Below are positions 24,447 through 36,841 of a stretch of 64,000 nucleotides of DNA, in pieces. The stretch covers positions 66,408,453 through 66,472,452 of the forward strand of contig CM049311.1 of assembly GCA_026874595.1 (NCBI GenBank). The letters are read 5' to 3'. Source of the stretch: Sipunculus nudus. Taxonomy: Eukaryota > Annelida > Sipuncula > Golfingiida > Sipunculidae. The number at the start of each line of letters is the position of its first letter. The first letter of the stretch is position 1. The position numbers and the translations under genes are program-made. The notes below the pieces were generated by a model, which did no database searches, was not told the origin of the DNA, and saw only the letters and a list, made by a program, of their open reading frames with translations.

Positions 24447-25067
24447 AAAAATTGTTATCAAATATTAAAATGTGAGTATTTTTATAATTAAATATGTACA
24501 TAATAAATATATTATATTTATTATATATATTATATATTATTTCCTTTTCTGTTTTCAAGAAGGCTAAAATTTACAAATACATCTTTATTTTTTTATAAAA
24601 TAAACAATTTTAATTTATATTATACTAAGGGAATGTGTATTTTAATATGAATTACTAGCATAATGTGAATACCATAAAAACTATAAAAAACAAACCGAAA
24701 AAAAACCCCGAATATTTAGGTAAAAATTTGAGAGCACATCTTCTGAATGCATAATTTAAATATAAACGTCCTTTTCACATTCAAAAGGCATCCTAAGGGG
24801 GTATTTACGTTATCCAATATAATACCTGACGTGTAACGATGGCAAATATATGAAGTTTAAAAATAGAAATATACATATCCGAATGCATTATTTTGATGCA
24901 GCTAAATCTTTGTCACTGCAGAAATTTTCAAATTACTGCATATTCAGATTGAGAAGATTCTGGTGGATGGGGGTAGGGGCTTTACATTAGTAATCCCCCA
25001 CCCCAATCATATCCACCCCAAACTTACTTTATTTTCATGTAAGAACAAAAAGGATTGCGTCTCTATA
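24447..25067 (+). repeat. Left arm of a large inverted repeat
   Basis: About 620 bp whose reverse complement matches 28328-28986. Shared landmarks in order are a TATTAAAATGTGAGTATTTTTATAA-like outer end, TTTCCTTTTCTGTTTTC, AAAAGGCATCCTAAGGGGGT, GATGGCAAATATATGAAGTTT, GATTGAGAAGATTCTGGTGG, and an inner end TGTAAGAACAAAAAGGATT. The arms are diverged but collinear throughout. Confidence 0.88.
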
Positions 25068-26201
25068 TTTAACCGGTATGCTTCTTTTTTCTTTCAATAA
25101 TTTTCTTTCTTGGTGGCCATCTTGCCCCAAGGCTCTAGCTCTTCATAATGGTATACACTTCCCAGACAAATTTACATTGGGAACATTAACTATCCCTATT
25201 ACCAAGGATGAATGGAGTTCTCGACTTGTGAAAAATGTTTTCAAATATTACAATTAGAATACAAACAATAAAAATGTGTGCCATCTCTTCAATGAAATAT
25301 TATTTTATTCTGTGTTTTGCAATGTTATTTTGTTCACATGAACGCAAATAATTTATCATTTCTGTTTAAATTTTGATAAAAAAAATTTGAAAATAATGTA
25401 TAAAATCAAATCAAATCAATTAATTAAATGATATACAGTGGACTCACTAAATATACAAATATTAAGTTAAAATACTGGCATCACATCTCTGAATGCAACA
25501 CATCTCTGAATGCATAATTCTGATGTATCTAATTCCATTATACCAGTGAAACTTGCAGCCGCACATTGGGATTTTGAAAATACTGGTGGAAAGCACTCCA
25601 ATGTCGAATCTTGCTACCTTTTATGTAATGAGATATTTCATGTGTAACCCACGGCAACATAAGTATGTGAAATAAACACAGATATTAAGAAGTTATTTTT
25701 ATTACAACGAAACGGATATTACATGTACACACATGAAGCTATCATTACATTAAAAGCTAACTGAAGAAAAATGAGTAGATAGTTACTGTTCCTTTGCAAT
25801 TATAAAAACTATGAAACAACCTATTCTTGAAATTTGTTTAAGAACATTTCATTCGGTAGTAGAATTATTACAAATGTTGATAGGCTATGTTCTTCAAAAT
25901 ATTATAAATGTGTTAAAGCGCACTATGAAACTGCTTAAATGTGGCAATAGGTCTTTATATTTACATGTATATATGTACATCATTAATTAATGGATTTTGT
26001 AAACATTATTCCGCGATCGCGCTTTCTCTTCCTGTTCCGGTTTATATGGCCACCACAGATATTATGCATTATATAAAAGAAAATAATAAAAAAAATTCTC
26101 TGAAATCATCTTTTCATATTTTATTCAGCTATAAATGTCACAACATATATTATTATTTTATCTGTTTCATTTAACTGTTAAATTTTAAAATAAAACATTT
26201 C

Positions 26202-26259
<58 letters not shown>

Positions 26260-28200
26260 ATTATTAATGTAATAGAAATTAGAATTTTAAATTATTTTGA
26301 TTGAGCTAAAATTAAAATTTAAAGAAACTGTAATAATTTTATATCAATGTTTTTGCAACATCACATACCTTTTTTAAATCTTTTACCGTTTTGCAGTTTT
26401 AAAGTTTTTAAATTCACGAAATATTTTAGAAGTGTTTTTATAATGTTTTAGGCAAATTGTCTGTGCAATGTTCTAAAAATGTTTCCTGATACGTTCAGTG
26501 ATCAGTATTCAGCAAGCCTTGGAGAGTTATAAGCGTGCATGCCATATATATAGCACCCTAATGCATGAATAAAAAAATAGTTTCATTAATACTCTATATA
26601 ATACCCTAATGGATAAAAAAATTGTTTTGTTAATTCAAAACTAAATGGACTTTTATTACGGTTTCACCAGTTCCTGCAAGGATGTTACTTTGTTTTTTTA
26701 CAGTAGTATACATATTTATGTATTTTATGAAATATTTTAATAGTATTATGAAAAATGATTATAATATAAATGAATGTTGTTTAAGTTACACCTCCTTTTT
26801 TATATGATATATCATTCTTATCTATTTTGTTATATAAGGAAAAAAAGTTATTACGCCATTTTGATAAAATTACGAAATTTTAAATGATTTTATCTTATAT
26901 TTCTACAATAACATTCCATATAGTTGGTTGGTGCCATGGGCTTGACATCCTAGTTTTATGCATTTTGAACATCATCTCTCACTTCCGGATGACTTCCTAG
27001 AGGCTTCTGACGCATTAAATATGCTTCAATTTTCATATACGGGAATATATTTTTGTGAGACTTTTTGGTTTTGCAAAGGGGGTCTGTATCTTCCGTTTTA
27101 ACACCATTTTAAGAGATTTTTCTGTGTCTATGGAACAAATATATCAGAAGAAGAAATTGTCTGTGCCCATTCGGCTTTTATATTTGAAATATGATGTTAA
27201 TGTGTTATATATAATATATTGCCTTTGAACGAATCCTGTTAGCAATACAGAGAACTGTATAAACATGAATATAATCGAAAAATGATTGCAGAGACAGTAT
27301 TATATTGAAAATACAAAATCCGTAGGCAACATTCAGCCCAATATCATGTTATAAAAACAAGATGGAAACAAGAAACCAGATAAAAAAAACATAGATAAGT
27401 ACAAGATGAAACTGCCGTATATCACCACTTACTTTATTTCAAATTAATATTAATATCTAAAACAACCAAGTTATATGCACCATGTATATAAGCAAAAATA
27501 ATGATTAACATGCCAGTCTGCTCTATACTCTTGGATCGGTAACATGACTACTGAGATGTTGAAACATACCTACCCCGCCCCCCCCCCCCTCCCTTCCCCC
27601 GCCATTCCGCCACCCCGACACGCGGAGTAATGTTTACAGGCCTAAATATTTCATGCCAATGTAAATAAACATGTGTCTTAGGTCAATCCATTAATTAATG
27701 ATGTACATATATACATGTAAATATAAAGATCTATTTAAAAAACGTCTGCATCCGCCTCTGACTCGACATGAACAATATATAAGAACATTTCATTTTTTAA
27801 AATGATTTTACACATTTCATTGTTTTGGTAACATTCACTCTGATTTGAAGTATTGTATAGCTAGGCTTTAGGGGGCTTATACACCTATACAGTGTGTACT
27901 AGTGCTCCTATATGCTCACACATGCACATACGTTTAATATTTGTATTCTAATTAATATAATTGAAACTAATTTCCTGTAACCTGACGCCAAAAATAGCGG
28001 TGTTAGAGACGTTTTTATAGCTTGAACAGACATTTGAATAAACCTGAATTTTTAATATGTCGATACAATCAATATGCAAGCTACAAATTTGCAGATGAGC
28101 TAATTGGATTCCACGTGGAATACTTCTTTGAATACTAATAAATAAGATTTGAAAGTGATATTTGGAATGCTCGCATTTACCAAGGATAAGGAAAACGCTA
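25068..28200. other. AT-rich interior of the inverted repeat, no gene recognised
   Basis: No transposase or other protein is recognised. A further diverged copy of part of the arm (CTCTGAATGCATAATT ... ATACTGGTGGA) lies at about 25490-25590 in the left-arm orientation. A C-rich tract is at 27575-27605. Confidence 0.5.
26203..26245. repeat. (TA)n then (TAA)n microsatellite
   Basis: TA run followed by AATAATAATAATA, near the middle of the inverted-repeat interior. Confidence 0.9.
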
Positions 28201-28326
28201 AGGCGCGAAGCGCGACGCGAGAGGCGCGACACGCGAGGCGCGACAAGCGAAACGAAACCGACACGCGAGGCGCGACACGCGAAGCAAGGCGCGAGGCACG
28301 ACACGCGACGTGCGACACGCGAGGCA
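28201..28326. repeat. GC-rich short tandem array (GCGACACGCGAGGC-like)
   Basis: About nine variants of a 10-14 bp unit built from GCGAGGC, GCGACAC and GCGAAGC. It is a sharp CpG-rich island inside very AT-rich DNA and abuts the inner end of the right inverted-repeat arm. Arg-rich open frames on both strands are artefacts. Confidence 0.9.
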
Positions 28327-28327
28327 C

Positions 28328-28901
28328 ATATAGCGACACAATCCTTTTTGTTCTTACATGAAAATTAAGTAATTTGGAAGTGGATATGATTGGGATGGGG
28401 TTGGGGGGTTACCAATTTAAAGTATCCCCCCCCCCTCCACCAGCATCTCTTCAACCAGAATCTTCTCAATTTGAATATGCACTAATTTGAAAATTCCTTT
28501 TGTAACAAAGATTTAGCTGCATAAAAATAATGGATTCGGATGTGTAGCCAATTTTTAAACTTCATATATTTGCCATCATTACGCGTCATGTATCATATTG
28601 GATAGCGTAAATACCCCCTTAGGATGCCTTTCTAATGTGAAAAAGACCATTATATTTAAATTATGCATTCAGAAAAGGCGCTCTCAATTTTTTACCTAAA
28701 TATTCGTTTATTTCAGTTTTTATATTATAGTTTTAAGGTATTCACATGATGCTAGTAATTCATATTAAATACACATTCACATAGTATAATTTCAACTAAA
28801 ATTTTTTATTTTATAAAAAATAAAGATATATTTGTAAATAATAGCCTTTTTGAAAACAGAAAAGGAAAATATATATAATATATATAATAAATAAATATAT
28901 T

Positions 28902-28946
<45 letters not shown>

Positions 28947-28986
28947 ATTGTAATAATATTCATATTTTTATATTTGATAATTTTTT
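28328..28986 (-). repeat. Right arm of a large inverted repeat
   Basis: Reverse complement of 24447-25067, slightly longer because of a (TA)n expansion at 28903-28943. Its outer end adjoins the truncated LTR element at 28987. Confidence 0.88.
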
Positions 28987-29869
28987 AGATGATTTTTTAG
29001 ATGTTCGTAATTTTTAGTGATTGTGATCGCAAAAAAAAAAAAAAACGTGAAAACTTTCTTTTTTCTTACATGAGAGGTAGTGTTACAGGTGCTCTTTTAT
29101 TGTGTGACACCGGCGTAACTCGTGTTGTGACACCCTCGCCGGGCCATTTGTTACATTTGCAGTTTATTTCGTACTGGTTGAACTCTCGTTGTCATGCTAG
29201 CCTTGGGCTTTCTCGCCTGGTCGTGAGTCACTTGTGGACCCTGGTATGTAGAAATACACACAGCGATGTTCTTCTAGATGATTCCTGTAACGCGTGTTTA
29301 CAGTGTTGTGCAAGATCTTAATTTAGACTGTTCGGGAAGTGGAAAATTCTCGGCTTGGGGTGAAGAGTATAGAAAGGGGCTGTGTTTTACAGCCGAGAAG
29401 AGGAGCAGAGAAGATTTCCAGCGGACGCAGAAGCGTGTCAGTTTCTGGTACCAACGTGTGCGGCAATTAAGCTTTTCTTTTGGACTTCAGTTTACTTTCT
29501 GGATTGTTGTAAAAGAGCTTTACATGGGACTGTCATTCTCCGAGAGTATACATTTAAAGAACTTTTCGTTGTGACGGTGGTGGTATCCAGGTACTGTGCA
29601 CTTTGTGTATTTTACTGTGTGATTGTATTGATTTGTTGTTATACCGCTGTTTTACCGTATAATTGTATTGATTTAGTGTATTGTAATGTTAGGGTTGTTT
29701 TAAGAATAAATAATAGTTATTTATTAACAAAAAACCACTGACTTCTTTATTCACTCCCCTAGACGTTTCACGATGCCTAGTGTTACAGAATCTTATTTTT
29801 TTTTATCTCCATAACAAAATTTGTGTGTTATCACGCATACGTGATCTGTTTATATTAGGTTCCGTAACA
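28987..29869 (+). mobile_element. 5'-truncated Gmr1-type copy: end of internal region plus LTR
   Basis: About 93 bp at 28987-29080 match the sequence just before the 3' LTR of the complete element (AGATGATTTTT, GATTGTGATCRCAAAAA, GAAAACTTTCTTTTTT). The polypurine-tract position now reads TGAGAGGTAG. A 789-bp LTR, TGTTACAGG..CCGTAACA, follows at 29081-29869. It is a 3'-end fragment rather than a solo LTR. Confidence 0.9.
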
Positions 29870-32699
29870 ATATGTACATGATTATGTGTTTTTCTGGTTA
29901 ATGTGATATTTGAAAAATGATTCATTAATGAATTTCTCGTGAAATTACGTAGAAGTCTGTTTTCTTGATTGAAGGAAGAATTCGATAGGAAGGTTAACGT
30001 ATATTTTACTTTGTTTTAATGTGTGGAACCTCTGTGAACTACGCCACTAAACAAGCGACATCTATCGGCGTCGAATATAACTGAGTGTTAGGGCCTTGTT
30101 CATCGATAAAGCTCATATTAAAACTTAAACTAACTTGTTAAGTTAGGCGCCTTTTTATCCGCTAGTTTCCTGGCTGTGGGTTGCATTTAATTTAACTTGG
30201 TTTATTTGAACAAACATTTGATCAATTGTTAAACTTGCACTCATTGTAAAATGAAGAAGTGGTATGATGTAAAGTTACTTTCAGTTTTATTCATGGATTA
30301 AATTTTTCAGTCGGAAATTATCCCGATTTCCGACTTACAAAAAAACGTGCATGCCCCAGCATGTTTTCCTGAAAACATTTCCCCTTCTTTGAACGATGTA
30401 GTCTGTATATAAGAAACCGTATTGAGACACGCCTCTCACTGCTGAATCCTTCTTTCTAGCCGTATTATGACATATTCAAAACTGTTAAAATGTCAAATGA
30501 GCTTTCCGCACGTTATTAAAAAGGACATACACAAAAACGGCTCATCAGCTGTGCATAGCCAGGAAACGGATCAGCTATCAGAATGAAACTTTATATACAC
30601 ATGGGTAATATGTGTTATATGCACATTAGGGAACATTTCAACTTTTTTTCAAAGAGAGCCAAAAGTCTATTCTGCACCTTCCGCATCATGCCAAACAGAC
30701 ATGATTTATTCTCAATATCAAAGGTAATAAAATATGAATGAATATTGAACTTAATCATTTTCAAAGTGTTGCCTTCACGTAACTTTATATATTTTAGATG
30801 GAATAAACGTGTATCTCTGTGCATGATATGTTGTCTTGCACGAAGTGGCTTAGCAGCACCTGCAGATATCTTATTCGCTCATGCGAAAAATGAGAAAAAG
30901 ATATAGGATTTTGCTTTTATTTAATATTCAATGTTACATGGACTGGTATTTTCTAGTTTCAGATTTTTTAAAATGTTATTTTTACAAACTTTCATGCAGT
31001 CGCCCAAACTATGATATTTAGTTTATTGCTGTGATGCTGACTTTTTTACTGTTTTTTTGTGTTAGCGTCATAGGAGAGTTCACCCTATTTAGCTTGATCC
31101 ATGTCGACCACGATATTGGTCGTTCAGCATCAGCAGCAAACGGTATTAGACAGTTGGGTAGACTCGGTGGGGGCATAAATTGTATCTGGATATTCAATAT
31201 GTATGGAAATATTGGTACTTACTCCGAAGAAAGTAAGATAATGTTTGCCACCTTGGATCCATGGGGGTTCCGGTATGTTAGGATGGATGATACTGAAGGT
31301 TTATTATATATAGCATTTTGTGGATTCATGGAAAACAGTGAAGTTACCCCTATCTAAGAGATGCTTTCAGGTGATTTGCGTATATTCCACTGTTAATTGG
31401 TGAAGGATTTCTATTTTTTGGAATATCCTGTGGCGCATGCGTCGAAGTAATTTTCAAAGAATGGTCACCTCTAATTATAAACAGCGTTAAGACAGGAAAA
31501 AAAAATGCCGAGACTCACAAGGCACTGTTTTTATACAGCTTGAATCCGTAGAAGTATATTTCCCATATTTAAGCATAAAAAAGAGGGTTTTTATAATCGC
31601 AACCACTATCGTCACATGTTAAGGGGTATAGGAATGGAGTCAGTACGATCTGGAATTCGTAATTGTTGGTAATACTGCAATGATATTATAAAAATTGTGA
31701 ATACGATATTCCAGGGTCTCTTGGTGGTCAAAAATTTGAACTCATAATTGGGAAATAATTACAATGAGATTCCTGGGAATTTCACCATCTCACCAAATTA
31801 GAAGAAAAAGAAACTACAGTTATATGGCAGACACGTAGACCCGTTATGTCGTAGCACACACGGCACGTAGTCCGAGGCTACGAAGGACAACTAAAGGTGA
31901 CTTTTATTTAATTCATCGGAATGGTTTCATGGCATGTTGAGACTCCATAAAAAGGGCAATACAAAACAGCCCGTAATTGGAGTATGGATACTTTTGTCCC
32001 CTTAATATGTAAGATAACAACTGTGGTAACACAAATTGTCACTGCAAGTGCTTTAGCTGAACAGGATAAAAACCTGACATGTTGACCGTCGCTATTTGTA
32101 GCAAATGATATTAGCGTTGTTGATCGGGCGTAAACGCCTTGTGTTACGAGCGTTTCATACCTTCAATAAAAATTACAGTGAGTCAGCTATTTTTGCAAGC
32201 ACCGGTCGCAAATCGGTCACCGCTATTGTTGGACACTTTGTACTTCGACCTAGTCCAGCTTTATTACTGTTATTCTGGATCTTAAGGAAACTAATTTTAA
32301 TTGATATATACATACATTTACAAACAAATACAAATACAAACATAACATTAAACAATACAAACAGGACATCATACATCAAGAAGAACTTTATAGACATGTA
32401 AACAATTATTACATACATTAATGATACTTCTTCCTCACAAATAACATCATATGATATACTATGAAACCATACGAAATTGTAATATAAAATTGACCAATTG
32501 AATGAGGACAGGAAACATCTCATTTATAGCAATTATATAAAGTCTTATATAAATTAATCTGACAACTATGGTAATATTTCCCCCACTTACGGAGATGTAA
32601 ATATTTTTTCTTTATTCTGACCTATCTCATATTCAATTATTTGCAAAAAAAATAATTTAATAGATAAACACGCAAATAGATTAGTGTCAGGGTCAGTTC
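29870..32699. other. Non-coding stretch, no gene recognised
   Basis: A 108-codon open frame at 31031-31357 has a hydrophobic start resembling a signal peptide, but no recognised domain. Nothing else is supported. Confidence 0.45.
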
Positions 32700-33012
32700 T
32701 ATTAAAATAAATAACCATTTTGTAGGTCGTGATAAGCTGATTCAGCAAGAGGTTTTCCTCAAATAACAATTATTCCACTGAGACTGTAAGATAACTTCCT
32801 GGGCTGGTTCAGGGTACCTTTATTCAAAATATGACCACTCTTTCAAGCAAACCCTATAAAATGGCAACATTGGGCATGATATTTCTCTTTATATTAAAAT
32901 TAAGTGAAACTCCAGTTGATTTCAAATAGTACTCAATAGTTTTCCATGTTCTATATGAACCTGTGATTAGCCTTTTCATCCACATAATATACTGAGTTTT
33001 TAGTCTTGTACT
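32700..33012 (-). pseudogene. LINE ORF2 C-terminal fragment
   Basis: Minus-strand translation reads TRLKTQYIMWMKRLITG. It parallels the segment ETQRFMWMKKIITG after the RT domain of the intact LINE at 54735-57584, then continues with diverged, frame-shifted similarity down to about 32700. It is probably the 3' continuation of the LINE at 34190-38790, separated from it by inserted repeats. Confidence 0.7.
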
Positions 33013-33090
33013 CAAACAGGGGCGTAAGGGGGGGGGGGGGGGGGCAGGCCAGTCCCCCGGTCGCATCCTTATTGTCGTCCTTTCGGAATT

Positions 33091-33183
33091 TTACTTAGTC
33101 ACAATCTGATTTTTATTCATCTCCGTAACAAAATGTATGCTCGTCACGACTACGTGATCTCTTGATATTAGGTTCCGTACCAA
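33091..33183 (+). repeat. LTR 3'-end fragment of the Gmr1-type family
   Basis: AATCTGATTTTTATTCATCTCCGTAAC and ACTACGTGATCTCTTGATATTAGGTTCCGTAC match the last ~85 bp of the LTRs. The remainder of the LTR is absent. A poly-G tract precedes it at 33029-33043. Confidence 0.8.
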
Positions 33184-33189
33184 TATTGA

Positions 33190-33930
33190 CACGTGACAGG
33201 GCCAAGGCCACAACTGTTTTAACATGTCTGACATCTTGGTGGACATTATTGTGTCAAATTTGAAGGAAACCGATGCAGTACTTCAAAATTATGTAGTTGA
33301 CCGAAATCCTGTTGCCACAAATTGAGAACATTTGCCTCCTGTGACATTAACCATTGAACCATTGACCCCAAAATTGTAAGGAATCTTCGCCCATTGGCAG
33401 GTGAACTTTATTTGCAAGATGGAAGACCCGGGATAAAAAGTTTTGCTTCAAATGCATCCACAATCGTTTAAAGATGTGGGTCTGATGACCTTGACCTTTG
33501 ATCTCATGACCCCAAAATCGAAAGATTTCTTGCCTTATTGATGGGCCATATATAGGTCAGGTTTGAAATCCATGTATCAATCAAAGACGGAATTATCATC
33601 CGAAAACTAATTATTGGACAGATGTCTCTTGTAGCCTTGACCTTTGACCTTATGACCCCAAAATCAATATAGATCATTCACTATTGGCAGGTGAGCTATA
33701 TGTTCAAGATGTAAGATCGGGGTTGAAAAGTTTGGCTTAAAATGCATCCACAATATTTTTAAAAATGTGAGTCCTGTGACCTTTGACCTCTTGACCCTAG
33801 AGCCAATAAGGTTCCTTTTTTAGTGGTGGGCCATACATAAGTCACGTTTGAAATCCATTTGGCTAACAAAACTGGAGATATCATAAGAGGTGTTTGAACG
33901 GCTGGAACATCAAGAAACCATAGTATCCCG
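33190..33930. repeat. Dispersed repeat with ~150-250 bp internal periodicity carrying TGACCTTTGACCT motifs
   Basis: Several diverged copies of a unit reading TGACCTTTGACCTYWTGACCCCAAAATC, a gap, then ATTGGCAGGTGAGCTATAT or TGGGCCATATATAGGTCA and GTTTGAAATCCATTT. TGACCTTTGACCT is perfect at about 33637-33649 and 33777-33789. Related sequence is found inside 61011-62393. No coding capacity. Possibly part of the same repeat family as the AGCTCAGCTGA-terminus elements. Confidence 0.75.
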
Positions 33931-34189
33931 ACTTTGTCTTGGGATACAATTATAATATTATATACATACATACATATTCACATATATATAACACTTTCTT
34001 TTCATAATACACATAAATATAAATATTGGCGCCCCCCCCCCCCCCCCCCTTTGAATCGATGGATTCATCACTTATCCCCTCCCTCAATCCATGATACGGC
34101 TCTGCCCACATCTGTGAAGCTCAAACCTGGCCTGTCATAGGATCATATTTACCTTTAGGTCGCTTAACCTTCCATAGAAACTGTCTCAT

Positions 34190-34794
34190 GTGTAGTGTGA
34201 TATTATTATTAATATTTCTGATGGGGTACACATATTACAAACATACCAATTTTAAAGTCTCCGGTAAGGCTAGAGTTCTACAAATTTCTGTATGTCCAAA
34301 TATTGTTAGGTTTCTACTTGACCAAATGTTGAACAGTAACTTAAGTTTCTCCTCCACTGTCTGAAAGTTGTTTTTATAATGAAGTTCTTCATTGTATGTG
34401 TTCCATATCCCAAGAATTTTAATAGCAGATTTTGTTAAATTAACCCATTTACATCAGATTAGTGTTTCATCCTTTTTCTTCCAGTTGCCCAGCCAAGCTG
34501 CATCTGATTTTTCGTAATTCACTTTTAATGAAGTATAATTAGTAAAGGTGTTAATTATTGATATCAGATGCTAGAATGACTCCACATTTGACAGGAAAAA
34601 AAAGTAACATCGTTCCTCGGCAAATATTGGTAATTTTACATCATTTCTACCTATGTAAATGCCTTTTACATTTTTTTCTGATCTTACCATATGCATTAAG
34701 ATTTCTGGCACAAGAATGAACAAATATGGTGCAATAGGATCACCTTGTTCAGTACCTCTTGACGCAGTAAAAATCTGGTTGAATATCCGTTTTT
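34190..34794 (-). pseudogene. LINE reverse transcriptase, C-terminal half
   Basis: Reading resumes beyond the inserted repeat with RIFNQIFTASRGTEQGDPIA and PYLFIL (motif B, QGDP), a corrupted YADD region, INYEKSDAAWLGNWKKKDE and IKILGIWNTYNEELHYKNN. This parallels the INYEKCEAAW..ALKILGIWHTHDKN segment of the intact copy. Similarity fades at about 34190. Confidence 0.85.
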
Positions 34795-36836
34795 AGCTCA
34801 GCTGACTGTAAGTCATCTGAGCTATAGCGATCACTCTTTGTCCGTCGTCCGTCCGGCCGTCCAGCCATCCGGCCATCTGTCCGTTAACAGGGCACAAATC
34901 GTAACCGCTGGACCTGGAATCTTCTAACTTGACATCCAGGGAGGTCCATGAAACTTCTCATTGAAAACCTGGAATAAGGTCTTTTTTACTCATATTCTTC
35001 CAGCTATGGGGCTCTGTAATACCCCCCCCCCCCCAGAATAATGGAAAATTTGATACAAAAGCTCCATTATCTGAACAATTAATGCATTGATAACCATGAT
35101 TTTTTTGCATGGATATTGGTCATGGAATGTTTCATCAATTTCTGCAGACTGATGGCGCCACCTGTATTCTTTTCGATTTTTACGAATTTTTTTCTCTATT
35201 TTTGAGATCTTCAGATGCGGTCATCTGTTAACAGGGCCAAAGCCTAAGGATTCGACCTAGAATCTTCTCTCTTAACATGCAGGGAGGCCCATAAAAGTCT
35301 CTGTGGAAACCTGGAATAAGGTTTGTGTTACCCATATTCTTTGAGCTATGGGGCTCTGAACTACCCCTCAGAATCATCGAAAATTTAATACATAAGCTCA
35401 AGTGTCTGAACAACTAATGCATTGATAACCATGAATCTATGAATAGATATTGATCATGGAGTGTTTCATCAGTTTCTGCAGACTGGTGGCGCCACCTGTA
35501 TTTTTTTCGATTTTTACGAAATTTTTTCTTTATTTTTGAGACCTCTTAAGATGCGGTTATCTGTTAACAGGTCACAAATCTTAAGAACTGGACATAGAAT
35601 CTTCTCTCTTGCATGCAGGGAGGCGCATTAAAAGTCTCCTTGGATACCTCGAATTAGGTCTCTGTTACCCATAACCTGTGAGCTATGGGAATTTGAAGTG
35701 CACCCAAGAACAACTAAAAAGTTGATTCAAAAGCTCTAGTATCTGCATAAATAGTTCATTGATTGCCACGATTCTTTGCATGCATATTCATCATGGAGGG
35801 TTTCATCAATTCCTACTGACTGGTGGCGCCACCTGTATTTTTTTTTGATTTTTTATGATTTTTTTTTCTCTCTATTTTTGAGACTTTAAAAGATGCGGTC
35901 ATCTATTAACAGGGCACAAATCATAACCACTGGACTTAGAACCTTCTATCTTGACATGCTGGTGGGTCAATAAAAAATATCTCCATCGAAACCTGAAATT
36001 AGGTCTCTGTTACCAATATCCTCTGAGCTATGCGGCTCAGTAGACCCCAACGAATAACTTAAAATTTAATACAATAGCTCTTGTATTTTTCATCATGGTG
36101 TGTTTCATCAGTTCTTGCAGACTTGTGACGTCACCTGGATTTTTTTCCAATTTTTAATGCGTTTTCTCTCTATTTTTGAGACCTTCAAAGATGCGACCGT
36201 TTGTTATCAGGGCAGGGAGGTCAATGAAAAATGTCCTTGGAAACCTGAAATTAGGTCTCTGTTACCCATATGCTCTGAGATATGGGGCTTATAAGCACCC
36301 TTAGCATAATTGAAAATTTGATACCAAAGCAGGGCACAAATTATAACCATTTGACCTAGACTTAAAATCCAGGGAGGTCCATGAAAAGTCTCCTTGGAAA
36401 CATGAAATTAGGTCTCTGTTACCAATATTCTTTGAGCAATAGGGCTTAAAAGCACACACCAGAATATTTTAAAATTTGAGACCAAAGTTGAGCACAAATG
36501 AAAACCATTGAGCCAAAAATCTTCTCACTTGGCATCCGGAGAATTCCTCAAAAGTTTTTCCCTCAAAACCTGAAATTGGGTTACTGTGACCTATATTCTC
36601 AGAGTTTTAGGGTATGTTTGAGCTTCCCAGAAGTAACGAAAAATACACACAAATTGCCAGGTTCCTTAGGAAAGGCTAGTTGGATTGTCATCAAATTTGG
36701 TGTGCTAATGGGTCTTGATAACTTAAGCTAATATGCATGAATGATGATGCCACATATATTATCCTAATTAGTTTCCTGTGCAAGGACATATTGTCAACAT
36801 GTCAGTCGGCTGAGCTCATGACCCATGGGTCACTTG
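34795..36836. mobile_element. 2.04-kb repeat inserted in LINE; ends with GCTCAGCTGAC inverted motifs, ~340-bp internal tandem units
   Basis: Starts AGCTCAGCTGACTGTAAGTC then TTTGTCCGTCGTCCGTCCGG. It ends GTCGGCTGAGCTCATGACCC, ATGGGTCACTTGTT, so an imperfect GCTCAGCYGAC is inverted near the two ends. Inside are about four units of roughly 340 bp, starting near 34882, 35227, 35561 and 35904, plus shorter decayed units near 36204, 36330 and 36489. Each begins GTTAACAGGGCACAAATC and carries CAGGGAGGYCCATGAAA and CTGGTGGCGCCACCTGTA. A poly-C tract interrupts the first unit. No protein is encoded. It lies precisely between the two halves of the LINE RT domain, so it inserted later. Confidence 0.82.
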
Positions 36837-36841
36837 TTAAA

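Noticed and set aside
28100-28368. Arg-rich open frames on both strands
   Set aside because: Encoded by the GC-rich tandem array at 28201-28326.
31031-31357. 108-codon open frame with signal-peptide-like start
   Set aside because: No similarity recognised and no supporting neighbours; cannot separate it from chance.
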